From: Torymus aiolomorphi
Taxonomy: Eukaryota; Arthropoda; Insecta; Hymenoptera; Torymidae
Length of the DNA stretch: 64,000 bases
Direction of reading: 5' to 3'
Assembly (NCBI GenBank): GCA_036365515.1
Contig: CM070874.1
Location: forward strand, 108,947,235 to 109,011,234
The notes under the pieces were generated by a model. That model saw nothing but the letters and a program-made list of their open reading frames with translations. It searched no databases and was not told the origin of the DNA. The first letter of the stretch is position 1. Every line of letters begins with the position of its first letter. Made by a program: the position numbers and the translations under genes. This document shows positions 25,101 through 38,304 of this stretch, in pieces.

Positions 25101-28100
25101 AGCAAAATAAACGAAAAAAAAAAGAAGAAAAATTTGTATGGCTCATAGTTACTCGTCGCTTTCTGCGCTCCGTTGATATCACCCGAGAATTCTGATGCGT
25201 CGGTTAAAGAAGAAAAGTAATACCTAATAACACTATAATTATCAAGCCGAGTTTTCGCCTCGCCGATTATCGCTAAAATAACGAATAATACATAGAAAAG
25301 ATAATGAATTCGTCAAACTAGCAGATCAAGCGAGCAATTGTATAACACGCGCACGAGTCTATTGTAACGCGAAGAAAAGGATGAGGCAGAGAAAAAAAAA
25401 TTGTAAAACGACGAGAGACACACACTTAGTCTGTACGGAGTCTTAGATGACCTAGTGCGTACGAAAAGAAAAGAGAGAGAAGTATAAAGCGGCTATTTCA
25501 TTATTATGAAAACCTTATCAGCGGTTTTAATTGCTTTCGTCTTTAAAAGATTTTACATTAGAAAATGTATAAGGTAAATAAAGCGCGGCATTTCAAAGTT
25601 TGTCGGCCTGCACTGATCCGACTTTTTTTTACTCTCTGCGTTCTTCTTTTGTGCGCCGCAAAAATACGCTTGTGTTTTTGTTTGAACTCGACTTTATAGA
25701 CGTAGATAAGCTTGATTCAACAGATATGAAGATTATATTAATTACGAAGCCATAAGTCTGTGTTTGTTTGATTTTGACACCATAAAAATATTAAATTCTT
25801 TTTTTTCGTGTTTATTTTTCAATAAACATTGCAAAAGATTTGTACTCGTGAAATAGAACGATTCCGTTGCAATGAAGGATTAAGATTTTATAGTGAAAAT
25901 CGTAAAGTTAATTTGAGTAGAGTAAGAGAAAAAGTCGGTTTCAGTACGGGCTATATGAATTTTGAAACGCGTCGATAAAGCTGACAAGAAATAACCGAAG
26001 TAGATACATTTTGATTTTATCAAATTAAGAAGAATAAAAATAAATCAAACTTCGTACGAATTATTATAAAAGTTACTTAACAAAATAGTTGCTCGTTGTA
26101 TTGGAAGAATGTAAAAAAAGCGTATTGCGACGAAAGTTAACATCTCAAGTGAGACGAAGTGAACTCTTTGCTACTGCGACAACCAACAAATTTCAACCGT
26201 CATTTTGAAACAAAAAAGCGAAGGACAAAAATGAGAGAACAGATTATGCCAACATAAAGTTACTTTTTTACTGAAATATTGTAGATCTGAATCTTCCTTC
26301 CTAATTCCTAATCGTAATCGAGCAAACGAAACCGTTTATTGTAAAAAGCGAGAGAAAGAGAGAGTATGCGATGAACGAAGGAGAAAAATCGAAAAACATT
26401 CACAAAAAGAACACGAGCTATGAGACATTTTTCGTAAAGTTTTTGTAGATACATCAATTGATATAGCGCTAACTTACGATTAATAACAAAAGAATATAAT
26501 TAAACGTTCCTGAGAATGTCGAGCATGAATAAAAAAAAAAAGAGGATAGCGAAAGGACGAAAATCCGAAGAGTCGTTTGCCAAATGAACAAAAGATGGAT
26601 TTTAAAAAATTACGCAAAGGTAAAAACTATAATGTAGTTCGTGATCTTTTGAGCGCTCCCTTCGAAATTGAAAAAAATTGTTTTTACATTGTTACACACG
26701 GAGGCGCATAGAGCAGAGGGCGGCGCCTTTTTATTATCAATAAAAGCTTCGACGGTGGAAGAGGAATATAACAATAAGTAAAAAAAGTGAAAAAAAAATT
26801 AAAAAAAAAAAAGAAAAAATAACTCGACTTTATTAATTCACTCACACACCAATGCGAGTCTTTTTCGGGGACCAAGGTTAATCGCAATTTGCTATGGTTC
26901 CATGAATAATTTGCTAATTAATAATGAGTAACGAAGCGAAGCGGTGGAAGATGTCGAAAGACGAAAAATACATGCTGCTTTAAATAAAATTAATTTATTA
27001 GCACTATAAAAGGTACTTTTCAAACTTAATTTTTCACGCTCTCATTATCATCGTCGTCGTTCTTTTCGTCGTTATCATTCTCATTACAATTTGTATAAAT
27101 TACATTTTTCCCTGAGTAAAAAAAACGACAGATTATTTATTTCGAGTCTATACGTCTTATGTATACACGAACACGCATCCACACACACACGCACATAACT
27201 GGATATCGGATCATCGCGCACACTTATCTGCTTCCACGTGCAAACACATACACGCACAATCCGTCTTTAATGAAATTTTCGCATCACGTAACGCTTTATC
27301 GCGGGGCTATTGTAAGATTCCGCGACCGAGTTAGAAGAATTGAGTGCCGATTTCGCATACTCGTCAATATCATATTGTATAAGCGGCCGTTCTGGCCGGC
27401 ATCTCACGCATAATTGAATTAAGACTATTGTTCTCGTCGATCTCATCGTTTTTTCTGCCGGATTTTATCTCGCACATACTTTCGTTCCTCGGTACGCATT
27501 GCACTTCAGACTTAAGATTGTTATCCGCATTCATAATCTATAAATTAATCAGGCACTGCCTCTTTAGCACGCATCGAACGCACTTTGTTTATCGATTGGC
27601 ACTCGTTGGTTAATCTTAACAATGGCTATCTTTCACTTTTTCATTTATATAGTAGTAGATTTCAATACATTTTTTTCTAATAACGACTGTCCTTTAACAT
27701 TTTACATTATAAACAAACAATAATATCACGCGCATATACATTTGGACAAACATTTTATACATTACGTGAGACAAAAGTTTGACTATCTACATGAAAACTT
27801 TTCTACAAAAGTTCGAACATTCTCTAACTAAAATCTCTACAACCTTAAAGTTATTTCTTTATCATTTTAATTGACTTTACACAACAACAGATTTTGTCGC
27901 AGATTTTCTAAGTACTAATTACCGTCTATAAACTAACGTTTAGTTGAGACAGCTATCTAACACTAGATGACATCTGTCGGATAATCGATCACTATAAAGT
28001 AAATTCATTTCTACGCATTCTCCATTTATCGTTTTCCAATCAGTCAAATAAATAATTCCCCGTGCGCACAAAAACAGTAACGAATCAAGTGCACCCGCTC

Positions 28101-28171
28101 TAGCTCAGATTTCGAGCCGAGTCCTCTGCACCCGATTTAATTTTTTTTTTTTTCATCGCACTCGAACTCCA
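19195..28171. other. 9-kb gene-free, repeat-poor stretch between convergent genes
   Basis: No coding exon was recognised. Up to about 19.6 kb the DNA is GC-rich and likely Hk 3' UTR. Beyond that it is AT-rich, with many AATAAA motifs on the plus strand, and 24.2-27 kb is strongly purine-rich on the plus strand (pyrimidine-rich on the strand of NCKX). None of the transposon families found elsewhere in the window was seen here. Short open frames (20703-20930, 24185-24511, 27159-27613) have no recognisable similarity. The most likely contents are long 3' UTRs of Hk and NCKX. Confidence 0.5.
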
Positions 28172-28485
28172 TCAGCACATGGGCAGATTGACGAAGAAGA
28201 AAACGTTGAGCTCCATCATGGTAGCGAGGACGAGGAAGAGGCCGTACATAACGAGGCAGACGGCACCGACCCTCTTGTTGAGGACGAAGCCGTAGAGTGC
28301 GGTGACGACGTAGAAGCCGATCACGCAGAAGATGATGGAGAGATTACTGTAGACCAGGCCACCAGAGTCGATGACCACATCAGCGCCGGTCATGGCCGAT
28401 CTGATAGCCCAGGGTAGACCGAGACAGAGTAAAATGTCCAGTGTGTTGGCGCCCAGGGTGTTGCTCATTGCCATGTCGCCGTGTC
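28172..28485 (-). CDS. NCKX coding exon 6 and stop
   Basis: Acceptor ATTGCAG|GA. It encodes HGDMAMSNTLGANTLDILL, the rest of the alpha-2 repeat, three hydrophobic segments and the family C-terminus FFFVNLPMC before TGA. A T-run on the plus strand just after the stop gives an A-rich start to the 3' UTR. Confidence 0.93.
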
Positions 28486-31400
28486 CTGCAATGAAGGGAA
28501 AGCGACTGTTACGAGTTGATTTATTTTATCCCGATTTTCATTTCGATTATACTCTCTGAAGCTTTGTAGTTGAGTTACGTTATTTCTTCAAATTTTTCAA
28601 TTTTTCTTTCATTCAATAAAGTTGAATAAATTTACGTCTGACATCAAATCAAATACAGACTGGCGCTACATATTCTATTGTGCTTAAGTCGTTTTGTATA
28701 ATAGAAAACTTTTGAGATGGATAACGTCATTGATATTAAAGTATAATATGAAATTTCAATACTGCGGATGTTTGCTTTGTTATTTAAATTATTCATTTTT
28801 ACTAAAGTGAGTTTACTATAATATCGAAACTGCTCAAAGGAGCCTTTAACGATTATTAAGTTCGATCACTTTCCTATTATTTATTTATAATTATTTATTT
28901 ATATTTTAAATAGATTTTAATGATAAAGAATAGTTAGCTAAACTCTTATCATCTTAATTTACATCGTATCGTGTAAGAATTCACAATATTTGCATGTTTT
29001 ATCTTTAATGTGAGCTAAAAATATACCAGTAGTTATAAAATTGTTAAAATATACTTATGTTACAAAAAATCCAATATCTATAATGATGACTTTCAGTGAT
29101 AAATTAGATTGCATACAATGGGAAATCCAGATCTTTTAAGAAAATATTTTTAGTTAATGATCGTACGCCCTACCAGCTAAATACAAATTATTTCTACATT
29201 TGATAAAAGGATATCATCTAACAATTTTGGAAGACGGAAAAAAACACACGTTCTTCAATCGGGCTAAGACGTTGGTATGGGCTGTGCTAATATTTACCAA
29301 TCATAATTTAATGAGTTACATTAGCTTATCAGTTACACGTATGAAGTCAAATTTGATAATATTAATTTGTTTTTCGTGTGAATTAAAAAAGTTCTGCATG
29401 ACATGAGTGACAGTACCGGATGTAAGTACGTTGATAATAAGATCGAGGTTGGGAAACTCCGGTTTCATTAATCTTTGTTAGGATTTCTGTTTTACGATGT
29501 TCACATCTTGTTGCCACGTTTGTTGTTTAGTTCATAAAACATTTATCTGTAATTTTTTTCTTGAGATATAATATTCTCTTTAATACCCAGAGTTAGCGAT
29601 GTCTAAAAATTAAGCATAAGCAATCTAAGTAAGTATTAGTTCAACTTATCTTTTCGAATATTTTAGCATTGACACTATCTTATTTATTTTAATGAATTTC
29701 AAAAACGACAATACTCTTCTTTACAACTCCAGATACGCATAACACACAAAGAGCAGTTATAGCAATGATCAAAAACATAAAAACATCTGTTTCGAGATAC
29801 CTTCAAGAAATAAAGGCATGCTAGCAACCTTTTATCAATAAAACATACTGACGTGTACATTCAATACCAAGAAATGAAGAATTTCATCACGTAGTATTGA
29901 TTAGCGCAGGTATCACTTAAATCTCTTCTTTGGCAGGCTCACCCAATCGACCCTTATATTTATGCAACAAACATCCATTGAGTAATTTCACCGCAGCCTG
30001 TGTACTCTCTTTCTCTGGCGATCGGTATCGTAGATCACGTTCCCTACAATCTTATCTCGTATTTTCCCAGACGCACCCAATCAATCGCGCGATCGGCATC
30101 TCTGCGAACGCCTATCCAGAACCTCCACGTGTGCAAGAGAGAAAAACATCTCGACGTGAAATCACGCGTAGTATATAGTGAATCGCACGAATGGCAAACA
30201 CTAACCTTGTCGCGACAGTATCACGATCGATACCATCTCCGGCAGATTGCCACCAGCAGCAAGGAAGGTGATCCCCATGACGGAGTCCGGAATGCCCACG
30301 GTGTCGCCGACGACTGTAGTCATCCAGGAGACGAGGTAGGATGATATGCCGATCCAGACGACGCCCATGATGAAGGTCACGGGGTAGAACTTGCGCAGAC
30401 GCTTGTAGCGGCTGTCCGGTATTGTGACGAAGAGGATGAACTTGAGGGGCCAGCTGAAGAAGAAGGCGAACTGATCCCAGCAGCTTTTACTCGACGGCCA
30501 CCTGAATATCGTCTCTGGAATGTTGCAATTGATATTTTAATTGTTACACTTTTTAATGAATCTGTATAAAGATCTATGATATTTTTGTGATTATTCTAAA
30601 TTTGGTTATCTTTCATTAGCCTCCTACCTCAAAATGCTTTTGAGCTACTCAAAGCCTAAATGCCAATTTATGACCCACTTTACTTTTTATTGATAAAAGC
30701 GACAATCAGTCTAGCAATTAATTAATCTCCAAACTCTAGTAAAGGTATATAAATAAACCCAAATAATAATATTATGTGATTCGTTAGGTGATCTGTTACT
30801 TGATCGTAGAATGATGAACGGAACTAAATAGACATAATAATACTTTCTATTCTTCTTTACCAGAACATGTAAATTACAAGCGCAGAATATCGCTAATCAT
30901 TGAACGATCAAGTTCAGATAAAATCAATTGGAAAGTAATCGATCAATCTTTTATCAGAAATTTATTGACACATTAATTTATAAAATAATTGATTGACTAT
31001 GGGAACCTTTACATAATAATTACATAATTAAAAGACTCTCAATGACTCTGCATACAAAGCATGTGCGTCATTCACTTATCTGAAGTGTTATTTTTTTTCA
31101 ACCTAATGCCGAATTTATAAATTTGTATTGAATGATTTAAAGATTTAGTTGTTTGTGGTATACATTTATAAATATAGAGTAATTGAAAAAAAACACACAT
31201 TGACAGTAAAAACTCATTTAAATTTAAAATCGTATGCCAACGTACTACATCTTTTTCTTCATCGCAAACTTCCGTGTTCGTTAATTTGACCGATAACAGT
31301 ATGCACTTACCTGGTTCCGTGTAAACTTCGAGGTTTCCGTTGTGATTGGTCTTTGCGTCGCCATTTGACTGCGCCTTGATTTTGCTCAAACTGTTCCTAT

Positions 31401-34400
31401 ATTCTGTGACAAGTTCGCCGTGGAAATACGGCTTGTAAGTTCCAAATGGCATCGCATAATTTTCATGCTTTACTGCTTCTATAAGACAGTTGCATATTGT
31501 CAAAATTTCAAATATCATTTATGCAAATATTCCATTAAGTAGGAGTCAACAGGAAAATGTTAACGGCACAGTTGAAGATCCGACATGCGGCATAACAATT
31601 GTTAATCATTAGTTCATAATTAAAATTGATTATTAAGGAAAGTTAATATTACATAAAGATTAAGGTAAACGTTAACTGTTGTTAAAAACATGCATGTCGA
31701 GCTAAATAAGGACTTCTCTTTTGAAGAGAAGTGACTGAAAAGCTAGAAATAATGATGGAATAAAAGCATAACGACGATTACACAATTAGTTTACATACAT
31801 TCATTAAGGGAGCAAATTCATTTGTATAAAAATACAATTGTAATTTAAAATTGAAGTACAAAAAAGTGATTTGAAATATTCTTACGTGATAATCATAAAC
31901 AAAAGATGCTTTAATACAGTATTTGAAATGTCAATTTCCAAGTGGAACAATAATTATTTAAAAATATGAATATTTGCAATTTAAAGTATTTATATTATAT
32001 GCAAGTTCAAGTAAAATGTTTACATTTGAATTGTCTAATTCAATTACGGATATCATTGATAAATAATTTTTAAGAATACTTGTTAGTTATCGTATCTCTA
32101 GCCAATTTTAAACTTATCAGTTCTTCCAAAAGTTGATTAGACCATTAATTGTAGTTCTCCCAAGTTAGAGTACAGTAATAATAGTGTTTTAGTCGACATA
32201 TTATAGTTGTTTCTTTTTTTTTTAAACAACGTTTCAGTATAATTAGGCTATTGCATGCTAGACAAATTTTAGTACAATTATTAATACAGTAACATTAGAT
32301 TCAAAGAACTAATAATAATTTCCTTTTTCTTACCTGCTTTAGTGTCAGTAGTTTCAGGATCTGTAGGTTTAACTTCAGAGTTGGAAAAAATTTTCTTGAA
32401 TATCCTGACGATACTGTCGTTCACGAACAAAAGAGTAAAGTAACTTGCGAATAGGAGAAGGAGGATCGTGGATTCGTACCAAGTGACTAGACCATCCCAC
32501 ATGACAAGGACCAAGACGCCGACTGAGAATGAATAAATGATACAGTCTCGCGAGAGAATGTTCCATTTTAGTTGTATGCCCTGTAAAGTCATTTTTATTT
32601 TTATTTGTATAGGCCTTTAAAAAATAATTTAATATTCTGTGCTACGTTGCTATAAGGGAAATAATACTAAACATTTTTGTAAATGTCAATTCTTAAAGTA
32701 TTAGTTGTATTAGTTCTACAGTATCAAACACATTAATCAATAAACAGTAGAAATATATAATCAACGATTGATTTGTAATAAAAGCAATAAGCATTATATC
32801 GATGGCCCGGCCTATTGACTTAACTTATAACTTACTACGGTATATTAATTCTCTGTGCGATTACTGCAATTAGTTAATTAACGCCTCTAATTTCCTTTTA
32901 GAAATCGCTATGTAATTTTTCAATTGCTTTTTCCGTCTTGAGTCACATATCCATATGTATAAGTCTTATCACAAGTGATTCGCTCAATTTAATACATAAA
33001 GATGTGTTTCCATGTTACTTAGTAGACTTCGATTGCTTTTTTGCTGGAATCTCCTCGAGATTGTAAACAGACCCAAGATTATAAACAAACCATAAACTAA
33101 TCATCTACGTCGCGCGTTCCATTCATTCGAAGGCCAAAAGAATCTAGATGTAACATACAATAGCTGCATTAACGTACCTGTGCGGCGAAGAGAGCACCAA
33201 CAGCTGGAGTGGCGAACGTGTTGAAGACAGCACCACCGACGACTGTGCCAACTCCCAGATCCGATTCTGTCAAAAATGTGCCTACGACGTTGACGAACAA
33301 TTCAGGAAAGCAACTAGCTGTTGCCAAAAAGGTTGCGCCCGCTACGTCAGTACTGATTCTTAGATCTGCACAAATGCAGTCCAGAGATGGAAGTAGGTAG
33401 TCGTTGCACACATAAGCGGTGAGCAGAAAGCAGTATAGTCCAAAGAAGACGTGAAACAGTACTGCTCCATGTTGACGCTGATTTAGAGTGAACAGGTCCT
33501 CTGGGAAGTCTTCTATCGAGTGCGGTGCACAACTTTGATTGTCCGATAGTACGGTTGTTGATGGTGAATTTTCCAATGGTGATTCAGTGTTAAATGTGCT
33601 GTTATCATCGTTATCTGCAATGGGTACATGCAACCCGGAGTCTATTACATAGTTTGGATGCGAAGATAAGTAATCGATGAGTAGCGATAATTGAAAGACT
33701 ATCATATATGAGATAGACGAAAGATGTAGAGTATGTTGCGAATCAGTAGTATTCAGGTTATTTTTAGTTCTGTTGGAGAAAGTAGGCCAAAGAGGAAATA
33801 CAGTGAGAAAAAAATGGGAATTGCAATTATATAGTGACTGTCGAATCCTTTTGAAAAACTCTTTAACTAAGTATAATAATTATAGTCCTGGACCACAAAA
33901 ATCTTGAAAAAGATTCATGTTTTTTTGTAATAAAAAAAATTTTTATGGCTTTTCTAGTCAAACTAGATGAATGCATTTTATTTATGAGTAATATGTTCAA
34001 TAGCATGCGTATTCGAAATGTAATAAATAATAATATAAACATTATATCACTTTTACGAGAAATATCGAGTTCAATTTAGAAGAAACATTAAATGATTTTA
34101 ATATATGTATATTTTAGTTAATCAGGACGCCAATTTCTAAAGAATACGAAAATACGCGCTTGATTCAATGCTAAGAAAAAAATGGCTTACAAGTATAAAA
34201 TTTCAATAATAGCATTCATAACACATTCATACATTTTATCTTAGTGTGGTATAGCAAGTTAAATGACATTAACTCATGGATTAAGAACATGCATATATTT
34301 ATTATTGTAATTGGCCAATAAAAAATGTATGTGTTTGCATCTATTTAATGAAAAGTGAAGCATCTATAATTTTTTCACTCAAGCCCCATGCCGTCTCATT

Positions 34401-37400
34401 ACAGAATTCATTATATGTGTAACGTTATGGAATTAAACGCTCACAAACTCATTTTCAAGATTTGTTATTAATTTTCTCAACACATGAAGATATACAAATG
34501 CAAGTCCACACGATAAAATAAGCGGAAATTCTTTCAAACATCATTATATATATAGATGCATGTTAAACATATTAAATTGCGTTGTCCAGTTAATCTCGGT
34601 ATGTCTATTCTTATAAGTATAAAGATGCAACACTGCTCACGAACGTTATGTCGCAAACTTCGATTGCGTTTTTTAACTTTTTTATTGGTTAGCAAGGTAA
34701 ATTTATTTTTGATTGAAGGTATTCCCGAACGCTTTGAATAGTTCTTTCCACTCTTATATAGATTATTATTCTAAATACAGAGTGAAAAGAATTCGATTAA
34801 GGTGGCCCTTCCCGGTTTTTTCGGGTGAATTTTAAGATTTATTAATATGATTTTTTCGCATACAGTAATATAAGTAAAGGTATAACTTGAATGAAGGGAA
34901 CTTCAAGTAACGAATAACATTTTTTGTAACAAAATTCAACTTCTCTTAAAGTAAATACAGCCACCTAAACAAAAATTCAATAAAACACTCGAATCTTTTT
35001 GAATTATTATCCTATTTTAATTTGGAAGGTCTCATTTGGTTCCTTCTTAAATTTCAAGGGGAGATACCACTATAAAAAATAAAAAATGATCAAGACCTAC
35101 AAAGTTACGTCCTTTTGTTTGTAAAAAACACGCACATCCTTATAAACAATTGGACGTAACTTTGTAGGTCTTGATCATTTTTTATTTTTTACAGTGGTAC
35201 CTCCCCTTGAAATTTAACAAGGAACCAAATGAGACCTTCCAAATTAAAATGGGATAATAATTCAAAAAGATTCGAGTGTTTTATTGAATTTTTGTTTAGG
35301 TGGCTGTATTTAGTTTAAGAGAAGTTGAATTTTGTTACAAAAAATGTTATTCGTTACTTGAAGTTCCCTTCATTCAAGTTATACCTTTACTTATATTACA
35401 GTATGCGAAAAAATCATATTAATAAATCTTAAAATTCACTCAAAAAAACCGGGAAGGACCACCTTAACGTCGATGAAAACGCTATAAAGATTTGATTCAT
35501 CAAGAAATGAATAAGTTAAATACGTTTTAATAATAGATGCAATAATATTCAAATAATAACGATAATTATAAGGAGAATTCAATAACCTTATGACATTTCA
35601 TAACTGAGAAAGCATTATAAAAAATAAATTGAGAAATTTTCGAGAAATCAGCGAGTTTCAAAATTTATCAATACAATAATTTATTATCAATCAAAACGTG
35701 ACAGTGAAAGAAAGTAATTATAACAATACACTTCTGAATAAAGTATTGCATTATAATTTAGTAGCTATATGCAAAATATGTAGTACTTTTATTCAACTTA
35801 TCGGTTATTTTGATCATAACATATAATATAAATGTATAAGTTAAATTGCATAATGTAAACAAATACTAATGTAATAACATTCCCAAATAATACTAATGCA
35901 ATAGCATTCCCGAACACAGATTTAGTTGTTTCTTTAAATTTCGCGTCATCTTTATTTCGTAAAGATACTACGAGAATTTAATTGACTCAATTATAGTAAG
36001 AATTATGAATGAAACAACACATTGACTCATCAGCAAAAAACTGAGCAGCACGCAGTGGAATGCAATGAGAAAATCAACGAAACATACGTTTTACTGGTTA
36101 TGTTGAAAGAAATGGCATTCAGTATGCACTAATGAATATTTCAAATCACAGCTATTTCTCAGTCTACGATAAGCGGCCGGTATAGATATATATTTATCTG
36201 ATTTTGAACCACATGCTTCAATTTAAAATATACTGCATAGTAATAAATTGTGACATTTGACAACGGAAGCACGTGGTAGTTTCAGTTTCGTAAGGCAACG
36301 GTGACGTCGGATATTACGTTTTTTAAACTAGACTAGACAAGTAAACTTTGTACCCAATGAAATTTAATGATTCCGCGAATGTGCGGGGTTTTTCATCGTT
36401 GAGACATATACTGTTTTAATATATACGGAATTTATGTTTTTCATTCACGCTCTATTTGTTGTCACCTTCGGGGACACGACAGTGCGGAAACTGTAAACTA
36501 CTTTTAATTATACAATAATCATAATAATAATAACAATTAATAACAATCTCTAAAAATATCAAATTATTATTTTATTAGTAATATTTGTTTATCATTTCTA
36601 TTATCAATGGTTGTACAATTAAAAAATTGTTTATCGAAGGAAAATATCGGAAATACAATTTCAAATCATGTAATGAGATAGAAAAGGATTTTAATACATA
36701 TAATTTAACTAATTTATTAAGTGTTCCGAGACTATGAGAAGGTTATTAAAGGTCACAAAGTACCGTAGACTCGTTAGTATAACTTACACAAGTCACTTAT
36801 GTGTGTAGTTATATGACTATTGGACATACAGTATCGACACAACAGTTAATATTTTAGACAGTTTAGGTCGTATTACTTGAATCGAAAGTAATTTTTCATA
36901 AAAAATTAGTCATTTATTCATTTGACAGGTATTTTCTTGTGGATTATCTCAAACATTTTTAAAAACAATACATGATTTTTCGAAATCACATTATTTACCT
37001 TAAAAGTTCTTTGATGGAATTGCATATTCAAAGAACGAGGAAAACATTGCGTATTATTGAAAAATAAACAGTTTTAAATCGCTTATATTTTAAAGAATAT
37101 GCTACAAGTAAATATGAGTCATTTAATAGAGAAATAAATAACAAGCAACATATGTCTCATTACTATAGGCTCATCATTAAATATTTTACATTTCAAACGT
37201 AAATGATAACGTCAATATTCTCTTTAATTAGAACGTCATTAGTTGGATATATTACGAGTAATTGTTACTTTTCTAATTTTAACAAGTAAGAAAGGCGAAG
37301 TTAAATGGTTTTCATGTATAAAATATTAATGTAAGGTCTATGCATGGCCACTTATTTTTAAACTCTTATGCAGATACAACAACATATACATTAATTTTCT

Positions 37401-38304
37401 TTTCAAAAATTGATTGGTATATATGTGAAATTAATTCAAACCCCTTTGAAACTTAGAATATAAAATACCATCGAAGTATCTAGAAAAAATACATGTTAAT
37501 GACTAGTATAGTTCCTTCCATAATACTTTTTGAATAAATTATAGATAAGACATTTTCAAGTTCATAATCTTTCAAAGCCGTTTCTGTTTCAATTGAAGTA
37601 GGTACTTCACCATTGAAACTACTTACTAAAATATGTAAAATACTTTATCCTTTTTAAAAATTTTAAATTTTGAATATCCTCACATGAATTTCATACGGTA
37701 AATTCGTGTAATACGAATTCTCTAATACATCATCTCATTTAAAACTTCTGCCTTGAGACAAACAGGTCTTTTCATATTTTCATTCATGATTCATTATCTA
37801 AATGCCATGTCGATGGAAAATTTAACTTTTACTATATCATTCAAACGATTTCTACTTTATACACTACACGTTGACAGTCACGTCGGCACGTAAACCTTCT
37901 CACATGTAAACAAATATTTCGTAATTATTCCCAACTGACTTAATGGCGAAATAAAAAAGGCCTACTTGATGAATGGAATGTTATTTTTACTACGAAAAAA
38001 AACTACTTATCATAACGTGTATTAGAAAAAATAAAATCTACACCGCGCCTACTCACGTAACATATAGAACTTCTCGAATACGTAGACAATGGCCAGCTTT
38101 ACGGCCTCATTTTCAAAAAATGAATGCAATAAAAATGCAATTAGCATGGAGAGAAACATTCTAAAATCTCTTACCACTCTTAACGATGAGAGTGTGCGCC
38201 TCTGCCGATCCAACGCTGTACGCGAGTACAACAACAAACAGCAGCAACAGTAGCAGCAGGGTCAGCTTACCACCACGGGGTGGAACACGAGGGGGTGGAC
38301 ACAT
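28172..38304 (-). CDS. NCKX-type K+-dependent Na+/Ca2+ exchanger (SLC24 family), 6 coding exons
   Basis: Coding exons, 5' to 3' on the minus strand: 38304-38175, 33641-33178, 32580-32334, 31478-31311, 30514-30206, 28485-28172. Every junction is GT-AG and in phase (1632 nt, 543 aa). NCKX proteins use sodium and potassium gradients to export calcium across the plasma membrane. Visible: signal peptide (about residues 13-36), N-glycosylation motifs NST and NQS, the family phrase EDFPEDLF then RQHGAVLFH, alpha-1 repeat (about 144-190: GATFLATASCFPELF), an intracellular loop containing YAMPFGTYKPYFHGEL, and alpha-2 repeat (about 409-460: GITFLAAGGNLPEM, GANTLDILLCLGLPW), ending FVNLPMC. The Asp aligned with NCKX2 Asp575, linked to K+ dependence, is present. 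Both alpha motifs depart from the usual GSSAPE and GTSIPD. Which insect NCKX paralogue this is cannot be told here. Confidence 0.9.
30206..30514 (-). CDS. NCKX coding exon 5 (start of alpha-2 repeat)
   Basis: Acceptor TTCCAG|AG, donor CAAG|GTTAGT. It encodes TIFRWPSSKSCWDQ, SWPLKFILFVTIPDSRY, several transmembrane stretches and GITFLAAGGNLPEM. It is GC-rich relative to its introns. The join to exon 6 gives SRQGHGDMAMSN, as expected for the family. Confidence 0.92.
31311..31478 (-). CDS. NCKX coding exon 4 (cytoplasmic loop)
   Basis: Acceptor CTTATAG|AA, donor CCAG|GTAAGT. It encodes YAMPFGTYKPYFHGELV, a phrase conserved in NCKX cytoplasmic loops, followed by a variable hydrophilic tail. The loop is short compared with vertebrate NCKX1 and NCKX2. 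Confidence 0.88.
32334..32580 (-). CDS. NCKX coding exon 3
   Basis: Acceptor TTTACAG|GGC, donor AGCAG|GTAAGA (phase 1). It encodes GIQLKWNILSRDCI and two hydrophobic transmembrane segments, then the start of the large cytoplasmic loop (FKKIFSNSEVKP). Confidence 0.9.
33178..33641 (-). CDS. NCKX coding exon 2 (alpha-1 repeat)
   Basis: Acceptor GTAATAG|AC, donor GCACAG|GTACGT. It covers the glycosylated extracellular stretch, the first transmembrane segments and the alpha-1 repeat with PELF (the conserved Glu of NCKX) and GTVVGGAVFN. The acceptor is less certain than the donor, since the frame runs open further upstream to 33705. Confidence 0.85.
33642..38174 (-). other. NCKX intron 1
   Basis: AT-rich, with the TTAA palindrome at 34801-35463 and otherwise nothing recognisable. 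Small frames at 34556-34741 and 37973-38164 are treated as chance. Confidence 0.6.
34801..35463. mobile_element. Near-perfect 312-bp-arm palindrome flanked by TTAA
   Basis: Arms 34801-35112 and 35152-35463 are almost identical inverted copies around a 39-bp loop. The ends GGTGGCCCTTCCCGG and CCGGGAAGGACCACC are each bordered by TTAA (34797-34800 and 35464-35467), as for piggyBac-type target duplication. It lies in NCKX intron 1 (33642-38174). High arm identity suggests recent insertion or gene conversion. The outermost bases (TTAAGGTGG) match the element at 57375-57772. Confidence 0.85.
38175..38304 (-). CDS. NCKX coding exon 1 (signal peptide)
   Basis: ATG at 38304, donor AGTG|GTAAGAG (phase 1). 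It encodes MCPPPRVPPRGGK followed by a Leu/Val-rich hydrophobic core and an Ala-x-Ala-type cleavage site (GSAEA). Phase and content fit exon 2, but a small intervening exon in the 4.5-kb intron cannot be excluded. An alternative is that exon 2 starts by itself at the ATG at 33705. Confidence 0.7.

Noticed and set aside
33642..33705. ATG at 33705 as the NCKX start
   Set aside because: Not excluded, but the signal-peptide exon at 38304-38175 ends in the exact phase needed and gives the family's usual N-terminus, so it was preferred.
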